A DNA stretch of 64,000 bases from JAWKZG01 sp041396125 (GCA_041396125.1 JAWKZG010000008.1:178303-242302), one strand, 5' to 3'. Numbered from the stretch's first letter, positions 18,875 through 28,108 are shown. Made by a program: numbers and translations. The notes: a model not told the origin generated them from the letters alone.

Positions 18875-19210
18875 ATGGGCAAAAAAATCGTCGAATTCAA
18901 ACTCGCGGACGGCAGTCCGGTATATGTTGAGGTAGACGAACGTGATGCTGGCGGGGTCGAGCGTGTTGGGCGTGGCGAAGAGGCCGTTGCCAAAGCGCAG
19001 GATCGGTTTGTCGAGGCGCTTGATAAAATCAAGCCCGCGACCGAGGCGGTACTCAATACGTTTCGCGATCTCAATACGCCGGATGAGATTAATCTCGAAT
19101 TCGGTATCAAGCTGAGCGGTTCCCTCGGTGCTTTGTTTGCTTCAGTGGACAGCGAAGCGACGTTTAAAGTCGCGCTGAAATGGAAAAACGACAAACCCGC
19201 TAATCCCTAG
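18875..19210 (+). CDS. Trypsin-co-occurring domain 1 (Trypco1) protein
   Basis: A 111-residue cytoplasmic protein behind a strong ribosome site (AGGAGGAAAAG). The N-terminal beta strands (IVEFKLADGSPVYVEV) and the C-terminal EINLEFGIKLSGSLGALFAS and TFKVALKWKN are the conserved parts of the CU044_2847/Trypco1 family, small proteins found almost only beside trypsin-like proteases in STAND-type conflict operons. The protease gene starts 18 nt after its stop, which fits. It probably serves as regulator or partner of the protease; the biochemical role is unknown. Confidence 0.8.
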   Translation: MGKKIVEFKLADGSPVYVEVDERDAGGVERVGRGEEAVAKAQDRFVEALDKIKPATEAVLNTFRDLNTPDEINLEFGIKLSGSLGALFASVDSEATFKVALKWKNDKPANP

Positions 19211-19227
19211 GGCGCGAATCAATAGCG

Positions 19228-20343
19228 ATGGATCGATTTTTCCAGTCATTGGTGCGCGTACTGAGCGACGATCAGCAACCGCCTGATCCTGTAGGTGTGG
19301 GGTTTATGGTGTCCGAGAAGCATGTCATTAGTTGCGCGCATGTGATCGCCGATGCGCTGAAAATTTCACGTACCAAACAAGAAAAGCCCGCTGCCAGGAT
19401 TTGGCTGGATCGGCCTCTAACGCTTGCCGCACAACCTCTGTCCGCCAGCGTCGAAGTCTGGCACCCGCTCAATGAGCGCCTGCAATTTGGCGAACTCGAA
19501 GACCTCGCAGTGCTGACGCTTGATGCACCGCTGGCGCTGCCAACCGTAAATATTCAATCCTTGCCTCTGACCGATTTTATCGACCGGCCCGTGCGTCTGT
19601 TTGGCTTTCCCAAAGGCAAGGACAACGGAACCTGGATCACTGGCCAGACCAAAGGCCCGCTGGGCAATGGCTGGATTCAACTCGACAACGAACTTGGGCG
19701 CCACGGCGTTACGCCCGGTTTCAGTGGTGCGCCGGTATGGGACGATCAAACCCAGGCTATTGTCGGGATGATGGTTGGCACACCGAAGGGCGATCCTCAT
19801 ACCGCCTATATGGTGCCGGTCGTGACGCTCGCTCAGGCCTGGTCCTTCTTGATTTCGTCCCCCGATTCAGCAACCGAAGAGCCTGTCATGCGCTTCGATT
19901 TTTCCGGTACGAATCAACTCGAATTTTGCCGACGACTCAGTCATAGCTGGCGCGATCTGGCGACGATTTTAGAGATACCATCGTATGAGCAGGCACGGTT
20001 CGACAGAGGTGACGAAGGGCGTGGAATCTGGAACTGGCTGGCAGCGCGGGAGGAACTCGTGCGCTTGCCGCCGGCGCTGGAAGCGATTGATCGGGCGGAT
20101 TTGGCGAGGATATTTGCGCCTGCTAAAAGTCCAGCCAAGATGGGAGCATCATTACGAGTCAGTCAGACTAAACGCAAGGCCCTGGAGCAGCAGTTACAAA
20201 GCCTGGAAGAAGATTATCAGGCTGTTTCCGAACAAAGGAGTTATGCATTGAATGCAGCAGACAAAAATAAGCTTAAGCGGCAAGCTGAATCAATTGAACG
20301 CGAAATGGAACAGATACAACATCAGCTTGATGGACTAGGGTAA
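19228..20343 (+). CDS. Trypsin-like serine protease with C-terminal EAD and coiled coil
   Basis: Cytoplasmic chymotrypsin-fold protease (no signal peptide) with a full triad: His38 in VISCAHV, Asp92 in ELEDLAVL, Ser166 in TPGFSGAPV. Residues about 231-297 form an effector-associated domain (EFCRRLSHSWRDLATILEI to AIDRADLARIFAP) clearly related to that of the nSTAND protein upstream. Residues 316-368 are a coiled coil (EQQLQSLEEDYQAVSEQ) that reappears at the start of the next gene. In such systems the protease is an adaptor or executioner activated by a STAND ATPase, and EADs associate homotypically. The gene sits 15 nt before its downstream partner. Confidence 0.85.
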   Translation: MDRFFQSLVRVLSDDQQPPDPVGVGFMVSEKHVISCAHVIADALKISRTKQEKPAARIWLDRPLTLAAQPLSASVEVWHPLNERLQFGELEDLAVLTLDAPLALPTVNIQSLPLTDFIDRPVRLFGFPKGKDNGTWITGQTKGPLGNGWIQLDNELGRHGVTPGFSGAPVWDDQTQAIVGMMVGTPKGDPHTAYMVPVVTLAQAWSFLISSPDSATEEPVMRFDFSGTNQLEFCRRLSHSWRDLATILEIPSYEQARFDRGDEGRGIWNWLAAREELVRLPPALEAIDRADLARIFAPAKSPAKMGASLRVSQTKRKALEQQLQSLEEDYQAVSEQRSYALNAADKNKLKRQAESIEREMEQIQHQLDGLG

Positions 20344-20357
20344 AGGAATAAAGACTG

Positions 20358-21383
20358 ATGTCAGACGCCAGACAACGTATTTACGAAGCCAAACAAAATG
20401 CGCTTAATCGTCTATTGGATTCGCTACTGCAGGCTTACCAAGCGGTTATAGGTCAGCAGTCACACACTTTGAATGATGTTGATAAGGTTCGCCTGCAGCG
20501 CCAAGCAGACGCGCTCAACGAGCAGATGGACAGCATTGTAGAGCAACTCGACACCTTGGAGCGGGAACATCGTCAAGTAGCCCAAAATGGATTCGCGCGA
20601 GACTACAACCAGCTTTACCTCGACCTGCAGTCCAAGCTGCCAAAAATTGACTTCAAGACGCTTGAACCGACGTTAAAAAAACTATTAGCGTATTCAGAGC
20701 AAGGTTGTGCGGCGTTGTTACTGTTACAGAACAGCTACACGATGGGCGGTGAATGGTGTACGGCACGGATCAAAGTGCTCTTGCAGGATGAAACCAGCGA
20801 TTTTAAACACTGGCCGGTGGCCTTTGACCAGAGCAGTCGAACTGATGCGTTTGCCGTTCTAGAGAAGCTGGCGGGCTATATGAACCTTATCCAGCAGCAA
20901 GATCAATCGCTCGAAGAATATGCTCAGGCCGTCATTGAAGCAATGATGGGTTCGTTACAAAGCGGCAGCATTGTTTTTATCGAACTCAAAAAATGGGAAT
21001 ATCTGGACCCCGGTCCGCAGGTGCTCGATTGGTTTATGGAATTTTGGCAGGCTATTGTCGAAGCGCTAGAGAATGTTCCAGAAGACGTGCGCCAGGTCAA
21101 AATTTTTGCACTGATTGCTGCAGAGATACCTTTATCAGAAGAGTATTTGAAAATGGAATATAAATGCTCAATCGATGACCCAGATAAAACCAAAATTCTT
21201 GAAATCCCCCTGGAAGAGTGGACCCATGCTGAAATCAAAGTATGGATGGAAAAGTATTCCGGAGTACGGGACGGTTCACGCATTGATTTTATTGCAGAGA
21301 AAATTCATCGGGCCAGCCAGGGCATACCTCACATAATTGCTGACATGTTGCTCAGTGAATGCTGCCCGGACGCGGCCCACTAA
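20358..21383 (+). CDS. Coiled-coil protein with probable inactive STAND (iSTAND) domain
   Basis: 341 residues. The first 75 form a coiled coil (NRLLDSLLQAYQAVIGQQSHTL) homologous to the tail of the trypsin-EAD protein. The rest (about 80-335) has the layout of a STAND P-loop fold without its nucleotide motifs: ALLLLQNSYTMGGEW at the P-loop position lacks GKS/T, IVFIELKKWEYL is at the Walker B position, and WTHAEIKVWMEKYSG is at the helical/winged region. This matches the iSTAND domains that accompany MoxR-vWA conflict operons, probably acting as a scaffold or ligand sensor. The iSTAND call is moderate; a search would settle it. Confidence 0.6.
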   Translation: MSDARQRIYEAKQNALNRLLDSLLQAYQAVIGQQSHTLNDVDKVRLQRQADALNEQMDSIVEQLDTLEREHRQVAQNGFARDYNQLYLDLQSKLPKIDFKTLEPTLKKLLAYSEQGCAALLLLQNSYTMGGEWCTARIKVLLQDETSDFKHWPVAFDQSSRTDAFAVLEKLAGYMNLIQQQDQSLEEYAQAVIEAMMGSLQSGSIVFIELKKWEYLDPGPQVLDWFMEFWQAIVEALENVPEDVRQVKIFALIAAEIPLSEEYLKMEYKCSIDDPDKTKILEIPLEEWTHAEIKVWMEKYSGVRDGSRIDFIAEKIHRASQGIPHIIADMLLSECCPDAAH

Positions 21384-21401
21384 GACTCAGGAACCCGAAT
21401 C

Positions 21402-22388
21402 ATGGTCAATGAAGAGCACTTCGTACTTGCCGATGAACACCGTCCCGCCAACGGCAAACGTCATCCCGATGCACCCAAAGAGCCCGAGCCTTATATTGCT
21501 TCACCCGAGTTGCGGCGCGCAGTTAATCTGGCCATTTATCTGAAACGGCCTTTATTAATAGAAGGCGAGGCCGGTTGCGGCAAGAGTCGGCTGGCGCGCC
21601 ATGTGGCATATGAATTGGGGTTGCCGCTGTATGAATGGCCGGTCCGCTCCACCAGCAAGGCGGAGGAGGGACTCTATACCTACGATGCCATCCTGCGCTT
21701 GCATGATGTGCATATCTGGGAAGTCGAAGCACGCGCCGCTGAGCATTCGGAGAAAGACCCCAAACAGGCGGGGAAAGACTCCAAACAGGGTAAGCGCAAT
21801 CCCGAACGGCCTATGGATTATGTAAGCTTTGGCGCGCTGGGCAAGGCCTTTAACATGGCGGATTGCTCATCGGTCGTGCTGATCGATGAGATCGACAAAG
21901 CCGACATCGACTTTCCCAACGATCTGCTCACGGTGCTGGAAAAACCCTGGGAATTCGATATACGCGAGACGGGTCAGTCGAAAATAAATGCAAAACATCC
22001 ACCTATCGTGATCATCACCAGCAACAAGGAAAAAGGGAATTTACCGGCGCCGTTTCTGCGTCGCTGTGTATATTTTTATATGCAATTTCCGGATAAGCCA
22101 GATTTGCTGAAAAGCATCGTCGATGCTCATTATAAAGACCCCAAAGAAGCGCCAGACGCCGAATTGACCAAAGCGGCGGCGACACGCTTTCTCAGCGTGC
22201 GTAGCAAAGGCGATCTGTACAAAAAACCGGGCACCAGCGAATTTCTCGACTGGATCGAAGCGCTGCGCCAGTTTGAGAAGGTCAAACCAGCGCTGGCGCA
22301 GTTGCAGGACGATACGGTCAAACTGCCTTACCCCGAGCTATTGTTTAAACTCCGTGCCGACTGGGAGCGCTACGTCATTCAGCCATGA
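21402..22388 (+). CDS. MoxR-family AAA+ ATPase of the conflict system
   Basis: 328 residues with Walker A GEAGCGKS (55-62), Walker B VVLIDEID (158-165), sensor 1 Asn in IVIITSN and arginine finger in FLRRCVYF. Between Walker A and B there is a charged insertion (SEKDPKQAGKDSKQGKRNPE), usual for this sub-family. MoxR ATPases act with vWA partners as chaperone-like machines; here the vWA gene overlaps by 4 nt (ATGA at 22385), so the two are translationally coupled. Predicted to remodel or license the trypsin/EAD and TIR effectors. Confidence 0.88.
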   Translation: MVNEEHFVLADEHRPANGKRHPDAPKEPEPYIASPELRRAVNLAIYLKRPLLIEGEAGCGKSRLARHVAYELGLPLYEWPVRSTSKAEEGLYTYDAILRLHDVHIWEVEARAAEHSEKDPKQAGKDSKQGKRNPERPMDYVSFGALGKAFNMADCSSVVLIDEIDKADIDFPNDLLTVLEKPWEFDIRETGQSKINAKHPPIVIITSNKEKGNLPAPFLRRCVYFYMQFPDKPDLLKSIVDAHYKDPKEAPDAELTKAAATRFLSVRSKGDLYKKPGTSEFLDWIEALRQFEKVKPALAQLQDDTVKLPYPELLFKLRADWERYVIQP

Positions 22389-23439
22389 GCGATTACGATC
22401 CCAAAGCCGTATTGCTGGAACTGTTTATCCGCTTGCGGCGCAATGGGTTTGAACTGGGCATCGACGAATTGCTGGCGGCCTATCAAGCGGTCGATGGCGG
22501 CTGGGGAACAGACAGCCCTGACGCCCTGCGTGAACTGGTTCAATTGCTATGGTGTAATGCGCCGCAGGAGTTGCTGGAATTCGATCAGTTATACGATGAA
22601 TTACTCGCCACCGGTTTACCACCGGCTAAGCCCGCCGCGCAGTCTAAAATGCCTCCGCTATCGCCCCCACTGCCGGCTGGATTGACATCAGGCAAACCGC
22701 CGCCTGCGCCTGTCCAACCGGCGCCCGAGCAGCAAGCGCCGCAACTGGCGGTGCTGCCGGTGCGAACGCCCACCCGACCACTATCCGACGAACCCAAGCT
22801 GGAGTTGCGTGCCTATTGGCCGGTATCGCGCCGCGATATGATCTACACGTGGCGCTATCTGCGCCGTCCGCTGCCGGACGGGCCGCGCGACCAGCTCAAT
22901 GTGGATGCAACTGTCGAACAGGCCGCTCGCCAGGGCTATTTTCTGCAGCCGGTGTATGACCGGCGCGAGCGTAATCATGCCCATCTGGTACTGCTGATCG
23001 ATCAGGGTGGGTCGATGACGCCGTTTCACCGTTTTTCGCGGGATCTGGTCGAAACAGCGTGTGATGAGAGCAGCATCGAGCGGGTCGATGTGGTGTATTT
23101 TCACAATGTACCGCCGGAGAGTATTTATCAAGATCCGCATCTGATGCAGCCGCAGCCGCTGACAAAGCTGCTGGCCGAGTGCACATCCGACAGTAGCCTG
23201 TTGCTTGTCAGCGATGCTGGTGCGGCGCGCGGCCATCGGCGTCTGGCACGCATCCGGGCCACAGCGGAATGTCTGGTGCGGCTAAAACGGGTAAGGCAGC
23301 TTTATTGCCTGGCTGAACCCGATGCCAGCCTCACGCTGGGACGGGACCCTCGGCGCAGTTCATTGCCGGTCTGGTGCCGATGTTTCAGATGGACCCCGAC
23401 GGTTTCAGCAACGCAGTCGATTGTCTTCGCGGCAGTTAG
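22385..23439 (+). CDS. vWA (MIDAS) partner of MoxR, 3' end frameshifted
   Basis: N-terminal helical domain (AVLLELFIRLRRNGFELGIDELL, residues 1-75) of the SAV_2336/MoxR-partner type, a Pro/Gln/Ala-rich linker (80-135), then a von Willebrand A domain with MIDAS DQGGS (Asp206, Ser210), and LLLVSDAGAARG. The open frame runs to 23464, but the family C-terminus lies in other frames: WLNPMPASRWDGT (slip near 23306) and AQFIAGLVPMFQMDPDGF to CLRGS-stop at 23439 (extra C near 23349). It acts with MoxR in the cytoplasm. The last 30 bases or so of this gene are also the start of the duplication repeated at 25202. Confidence 0.8.
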
Positions 23440-23453
23440 CGCAGCGCTAAACA

Positions 23454-23870
23454 ATGACCATTGAATCCGAGCAGTTCGCCCGCCAGAAAGTCGAACGCTT
23501 CGTGCGCCGCTTCGACGAGTCTTACCGTCTGCTGGCGTACTATGCCGCACTGCCGCTGATTCTGACGCCGGAGCTTTTGAATTATCTGCGCAATCATTTC
23601 CTGCGTGGTCAGGTGCCGCCCTGGGTAGCGGAAGCTGATTTACTGCTGTCTGATCTGTGCGAGCCGGTCGGCTACGAGCAATATGCCATGGAGCAAAGCG
23701 TGCGGGCCTGCCTACTGGCGGATATGAACAGTTGGGCGAAGCGCAATTGCAGCACGTCGCACGGCTGCTCATTGCCCACGTCGAACAACTGCTGCGCCAT
23801 CCTACAGCGCTCAGCGAACAGGCTTTTACGGGCTGAACGCTGGTCCGCTATGGCCTATCTGTATCCGTTT
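23454..23870 (+). pseudogene. Truncated duplicate of the N-terminus of the TIR-FGE gene
   Basis: Starts MTIESEQFARQKVERFVRRFDESYRLLAYY and follows the N-terminal domain of the gene at 25252 closely in DNA, with small indels (an extra Gln-Lys-Val-Glu, PP for P, loss of a few bases at 23729). It ends abruptly at LRAERWSAMAYL (about 23860), where the sequence changes to an unrelated GntR fragment. The duplicated block begins upstream of the ATG, at about 23405 (compare 25202). Confidence 0.85.
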
Positions 23871-23919
23871 GGCAAGCTTGAGTTATCAACTCAAAAAAAT
23901 CAGCTGGAAAGTCAGACTA

Positions 23920-24183
23920 TGAGCAGTAATCTGGGTACTCAAAACGCAGCGATACGGCCCACCAGTCCTGCGGCGGGCGATTATCGAGCAAGCGCTGCAA
24001 CCGGCTATGCGGGGTTGATGGAACCCACTATCTGTGAGCAGTTCGGTGTCAGCCGGTCCATCGTGCGGCAGGCACCAATCGACTGCAGATGGAAGGCTTG
24101 GTCGAAATCCGCCCGATCATGGCGTGTATGTCGCCAAACCAACCCTAGCCCTATTGCACCAAACCCTGACGAAGTCCGATGAG
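23920..24183 (+). pseudogene. GntR/FadR-type regulator fragment (helix-turn-helix only)
   Basis: Across three frames the sequence reads AIIEQALQPAMR, then EPTICEQFGVSRSIVRQA, then LQMEGLVEIRP, then HGVYVAKPTLALLHQ: the winged-helix half of a FadR-type regulator with three or more 1-nt breaks and no effector domain. It is wedged between the truncated duplicate and the IS remnant. Bases 24184-24333 after it show nothing recognisable. Confidence 0.65.
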
Positions 24184-24333
24184 GGGCAGTGAAGGGTATC
24201 AAACCGCGGCTGAGGTGGAAGGTCTTAGAGACGGTGTTTCCCTCTCCTGCGTACACCCCCTTACCCCCGTTGTTGACAGCGTGCCGGAGACAGCACTGCA
24301 GACAAACTACCCGGACACCAGTCGGGCCACGAC

Positions 24334-25130
24334 CTAAGCAAACAGCTGCTGCAGCGAATAGGGACTGCTGAGCAGTAAGCGCACCCGGCGGGTATTGCGT
24401 ACCATCATCACCTCGCCGATTTTTAAAAGCTTCAAGTGGATAGTACCGACTTGCCGCCTGGCCATCTCTGGCGCAGCCGCTTGACCAACAGCGCCAGAAT
24501 CGCCCAGCTGTGCTTGGACCCATCGATATTGCTCGGACGCAGATAGCTGACTAGCAGCTGCTCGCCACAAAACACATACTATGGTAGAAAACAGTAATGA
24601 TCATGATGGTCATGGAAAAACCGCTGCCCCTGCTGACCGTACAACGGATCATCCGTGGTGTCAAAATCCAACACCAGCTCTTGGGGCGGACGGGCAAACG
24701 AGTCGATAAACTGCTCCAACAACATCTCATGCCAGGCTGCCGCCACCGCCCGATCCAGCCGTTTCTCCCAGCGGCACAACGTCGAACTGCTCGCCAGCCG
24801 TTCCACCTGATTCAGCGCCATCTGTAGTGCTGGTTCGAGGCGTAACGTCTGGTGATCATTCAAGTCTTCATACCCCAGACACAGCCCGTAAATTCGCTGG
24901 CGCAACAGACTCAGATGACGGTGCTCGACCTAACCCGGACAACGCGGATCACGCAGCACCCTATCCAGCGCCACCGTCAAGCCCAGCTGCCGATCCAACT
25001 CAGAGAGCAGTAACACGCCCCCATCACTGGTGATCTCACCGCCGCTGAACGCCGCTTCACTCAGCGGCGTTGGCAGCGTGTAAATTCCAGTCGCGTTGGG
25101 GTACAATCGGTCACGGTGGAATCTCCTTTG
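24334..25130 (-). mobile_element. IS1380-family transposase remnant with large internal deletion
   Basis: Read on the minus strand from about 25130: EAAFSGGEITSDGGVLLLSELDRQLGL, in-frame breaks, MRQRIYGLCLGYEDLNDH, LVLDFDTTDDPLYGQQGQ, DHYCFLP-stop-YVFCGEQLLVSYLRPSNIDGSKH, then after an internal deletion LKLLKIGEVMMVRNTRRVRLLLSSPYSLQQLFA. These are the start, catalytic DDE region and C-terminus of an IS1380 transposase (normally more than 400 residues). It carries stops and frameshifts and is inactive. Terminal inverted repeats could not be placed with confidence. It separates the two copies of the TIR-FGE 5' end. Confidence 0.8.
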
Positions 25131-25251
25131 TAAATTATTGTAGCCAACTGAATTATAAAGGGTGACTACAGGTTCTGTCGACTTTTGGTGCAATATCCGG
25201 GTTAGCAATACAGTCGATTGCCTTCGTGGGCAGCTAGCGCAGCGCTAAACA

Positions 25252-27264
25252 ATGACCATTGAATCTGAACAGCTCGCCCGTTTCGTGCGCCGCTTCGACG
25301 AGTCTTACCGTCTGCTGGCGTACTATGCCGCGCTGCCGCTGATTCTGACGCCGGAGCTTTTGAATTATCTGCGCAATCATTTCCTGCGTGGTCAGGTGCC
25401 CTGGGTGGCGGAAGCCGATTTGCTGCTGTCTGATCTGTGCGAGCCGGTCGGCTACGAACAATACGCGATGGAACAAAGCGTGCGGGCCTGCCTACTGGCG
25501 GATATGCGTGAACAGTTGGGCGAAGCGCAATTGCAGCACGTCGCACGGCTGCTCATTGCCCACGTCGAACAACTGCTGCGTCATCCTACAGCGCTCAGCG
25601 AACAGGCTTTACGGGCCGAACGCTGGTCCGCTATGGCCTACCTGAGCGAACAACGCGGCACGGTCGCTCATGAAATTGCAGTGTCGTTTCGGAATCTGCT
25701 GGTGCCGGCAACAACAAATCCGCCAGACACTTCCAACTTACTTAGCGCGGCAGAGCTGGCCCATCTAACTCGCATGACGGAGATGTTGGCACCGGAGCTG
25801 CGGGATTATCCCGAGTTGTTGAATTACGCCCAAGCGGTTTCACATTTGCTGAGGGATGATCCAGAGCGCTTGGCAGCCGTAGTTGCTGAATTGACCACCA
25901 CAACTCCGAAGGTGAGTGTGGGGATAGTGGATGTTGAACTACCACCTTTAGATGTGACGAGCGGCACAGAGGATGAACAGACTTTTCAATACAGTTCCTG
26001 TGTTATCAGCTATAGCTCTAATGATATTGATTTCGTTAAGCTATTGAGTAAAAACCTGAAAACTCATGGGATCAAGACTTGGTTGGATGCAGAACAGATT
26101 GCTTCCGGCGAAGAAATCTTCTCAAAAATCCAAGAAGCTGTAGAAACGTTCAACTGCGTACTGGTTTGTTGTTCAGAAGCGGCTTTTCACAGCGATTTAG
26201 CTCGTATTGAAATCGAAGCGACGTATGAAGCCGTTCAGCAATCACATAACAGCCCTTACGTTATTCCACTTGATCTTGATGGATATATTTTTTCATCCAA
26301 CAACGATGTTCTCGCCTTGAGCCTACGCAATCAACAGGTTCTCGATTTCACCGGCTGGGAGGACGACCCCGGAAAATTTGCCGAGCAGTTCAAGAAGCTT
26401 CTCGAAGCGCTGAAAATCGATCCATCTGAGCGTGATAATTCCAAGGAACAGCCCGCGCTCACCGAAGCCGAACAACTCATCCAACAGCTTGACGATCCCA
26501 GCACGGATCACAAAACAAGAGCCAAAATCGGCGACCGTTTGGCTGAAATCGGTGATCCGCGTCCCGGTGTCGGTTTGAATGAGCAAGGCTTGCCGGATAT
26601 TGTCTGGTTGCCCGTGCAGGGCTTATTGACACTCAAGGAAAAACATTTCGATATCGATCCGTTTTATATCGCCAAATACCCCGTCACCTGGGCGCAGTAC
26701 CGCGCATTTATCCAAGCTAAAGATGGCTATCGCGATAAGCGTTGGTGGGAGGGTATAGAACGCGAACCCAAACCAGGCCGGCAGCGCTGGAAAGTCGACA
26801 ACCGCCCAGCGGAAAATGTGAGTTGGTACGATACGATGGCTTATTGTCGTTGGTTGAGCGACAAACTGGGGTATGAGGTTCGTTTGCCGGCGGAGCTGGA
26901 ATGGCAGCATGCGGCGACGGGCGGCGATGAGCGAGAATATCCCTGGGGCAGCGAATGGCATAGTGAATTGGCTAATACCGCTGAAAGTGGACTGAGTCAG
27001 ACGACAGCCGTGGGAATGTATCCAGGTGGCGCATCACCAGCGGGTGCTTTGGATATGGCAGGCAATGTCTGGGAATGGTGTTTGAATCAATACCGCGAGC
27101 CGTCCATCACCACTATCGATGATTCAGACGCCGCGCGTGTGTTGCGCGGCGGGTCCTGGGACTTCAATCAAGACTTCGCGCGCGCAGAATGCCGCAGCCT
27201 CATTCATCCCGATCTTCGGGACAGCAGTGCCGGGTTTCGGTTATGTTGTTCGTCCCCCATTTGA
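25252..27264 (+). CDS. TIR-domain effector with N-terminal adaptor domain and C-terminal FGE domain
   Basis: 670 residues, cytoplasmic. Residues 1-230 are a helical domain (RRFDESYRLLAYYAALPLILTPEL...) found at the N-terminus of FGE proteins beside MoxR-vWA pairs. Residues about 245-389 are a TIR domain (SCVISYSSNDIDFVKLLSKNL, GIKTWLDAEQIASGEEI, VLVCCSEAAFHS, ARIEIEATYEAV); TIRs of this kind often cleave NAD+ or signal, and an acidic residue in the IEIEAT helix is the plausible catalytic Glu (inference). Residues about 419-670 are a formylglycine-generating-enzyme/C-lectin fold (YIAKYPVTWAQYRAF, GALDMAGNVWEWCLNQ, VLRGGSW, GFRLC). It is about 80% like the FGE domain of the nSTAND protein except between GGSW and GFRL. 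Likely effector of the cluster, with FGE as ligand sensor. Confidence 0.85.
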   Translation: MTIESEQLARFVRRFDESYRLLAYYAALPLILTPELLNYLRNHFLRGQVPWVAEADLLLSDLCEPVGYEQYAMEQSVRACLLADMREQLGEAQLQHVARLLIAHVEQLLRHPTALSEQALRAERWSAMAYLSEQRGTVAHEIAVSFRNLLVPATTNPPDTSNLLSAAELAHLTRMTEMLAPELRDYPELLNYAQAVSHLLRDDPERLAAVVAELTTTTPKVSVGIVDVELPPLDVTSGTEDEQTFQYSSCVISYSSNDIDFVKLLSKNLKTHGIKTWLDAEQIASGEEIFSKIQEAVETFNCVLVCCSEAAFHSDLARIEIEATYEAVQQSHNSPYVIPLDLDGYIFSSNNDVLALSLRNQQVLDFTGWEDDPGKFAEQFKKLLEALKIDPSERDNSKEQPALTEAEQLIQQLDDPSTDHKTRAKIGDRLAEIGDPRPGVGLNEQGLPDIVWLPVQGLLTLKEKHFDIDPFYIAKYPVTWAQYRAFIQAKDGYRDKRWWEGIEREPKPGRQRWKVDNRPAENVSWYDTMAYCRWLSDKLGYEVRLPAELEWQHAATGGDEREYPWGSEWHSELANTAESGLSQTTAVGMYPGGASPAGALDMAGNVWEWCLNQYREPSITTIDDSDAARVLRGGSWDFNQDFARAECRSLIHPDLRDSSAGFRLCCSSPI

Positions 27265-27570
27265 AATACTGTTCACTGAATACCGCGTGAACGGCCAGCG
27301 CGAGCAGCGCGCTTTCCGATTTTGAAAATCCCCCTCAATCCCCCTTTTTAAAGGGGGAAGTGGACTATTACTGTGTATGGGAAAAGCGCCCAAGTTCAGC
27401 CTTATGCCGCTCTGCGCCACGGCGGGGAAGCGGACGATTGCTGTGTTTGGAAAAGGCACCGTAGATACCGTCATTCCCGCGCAGGCGGGAATCCAGGAAA
27501 AACATCCGTCGATAGGCATGGATACCCTGCGCCATTCCCGCAAAACGAGAATCGCCATTACACAGTTGTA
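27265..27570. repeat. Intergenic region with G/C-rich hairpins and dRS3-like repeats
   Basis: No gene in this 306-bp gap. It contains a small hairpin after the TIR-FGE stop (AGCGCG 27297-27302 with CGCGCT 27308-27313, then TTTCCGATTTT, a weak terminator candidate), the widespread hairpin CCCCCTTTTTAAAGGGGG (27340-27357), a perfect dRS3-like palindrome at 27473-27492 and a decayed one at about 27534-27552. Confidence 0.7.
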
Positions 27571-28086
27571 CTAAACCGGCGGGAAACGCAATTGCGAAAA
27601 ATTACGGCCTGCCCGGATAGCTTTGCTTTCGATGTCGGCTGCGGACTCAATCCAGCCTTGTTGCTGTAAAAACAGCAGAAACGCTCGTGTGCTTACTTTG
27701 CGGCAGTTTTCCGGCAAGACAAAGCCAACACGGGCGATTTTGTGATCTTCAAACAAAAATACACCGGTTTGTGGCGGTTCGCGTAACACAAACTGGTTCA
27801 TGACTTCTTGGGTTGCCAGTTCACCGAGATTGGATTTGCGTGGTTTTGCTCCAGCCACCAGTGCTTCGTTATAACGTCGGTAAATCTCGGAAGGCAGAAC
27901 CGGAATACCGTGTTGTTTGATCCAGGCCGCGATTTTTTTGCTGGTTGGGGTTTCATTGCGTTGCACTTCGTGTACGACCATATCAACCGGTTGCACTGAC
28001 CAGCCGGGGGCAAACAGCAGATCCAGCGCATCAGCATAGGCCAGGGTGATCAGTGGCCCGGCATCAGCCAGCAAAATGACGTGCAC
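27571..28086 (-). CDS. PIN-like toxin of a toxin-antitoxin pair
   Basis: 171 residues beginning MHVILLADAGPLITLAYADAL: the acidic residue and small-residue start (LADAGPL) are typical of PIN-fold nucleases, and further acidic positions follow (NLGELATQEV with Glu, FEDHKIAR with Glu-Asp). Such toxins cleave RNA. The upstream gene (28109-28456), 22 nt away on the same strand, looks like the antitoxin. Family is given as PIN-like because the catalytic set is only partly obvious. Confidence 0.65.
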   Translation of the reverse strand: MHVILLADAGPLITLAYADALDLLFAPGWSVQPVDMVVHEVQRNETPTSKKIAAWIKQHGIPVLPSEIYRRYNEALVAGAKPRKSNLGELATQEVMNQFVLREPPQTGVFLFEDHKIARVGFVLPENCRKVSTRAFLLFLQQQGWIESAADIESKAIRAGRNFSQLRFPPV

Positions 28087-28108
28087 GCGCTTAGTTCTGC
28101 GCTGGCAC

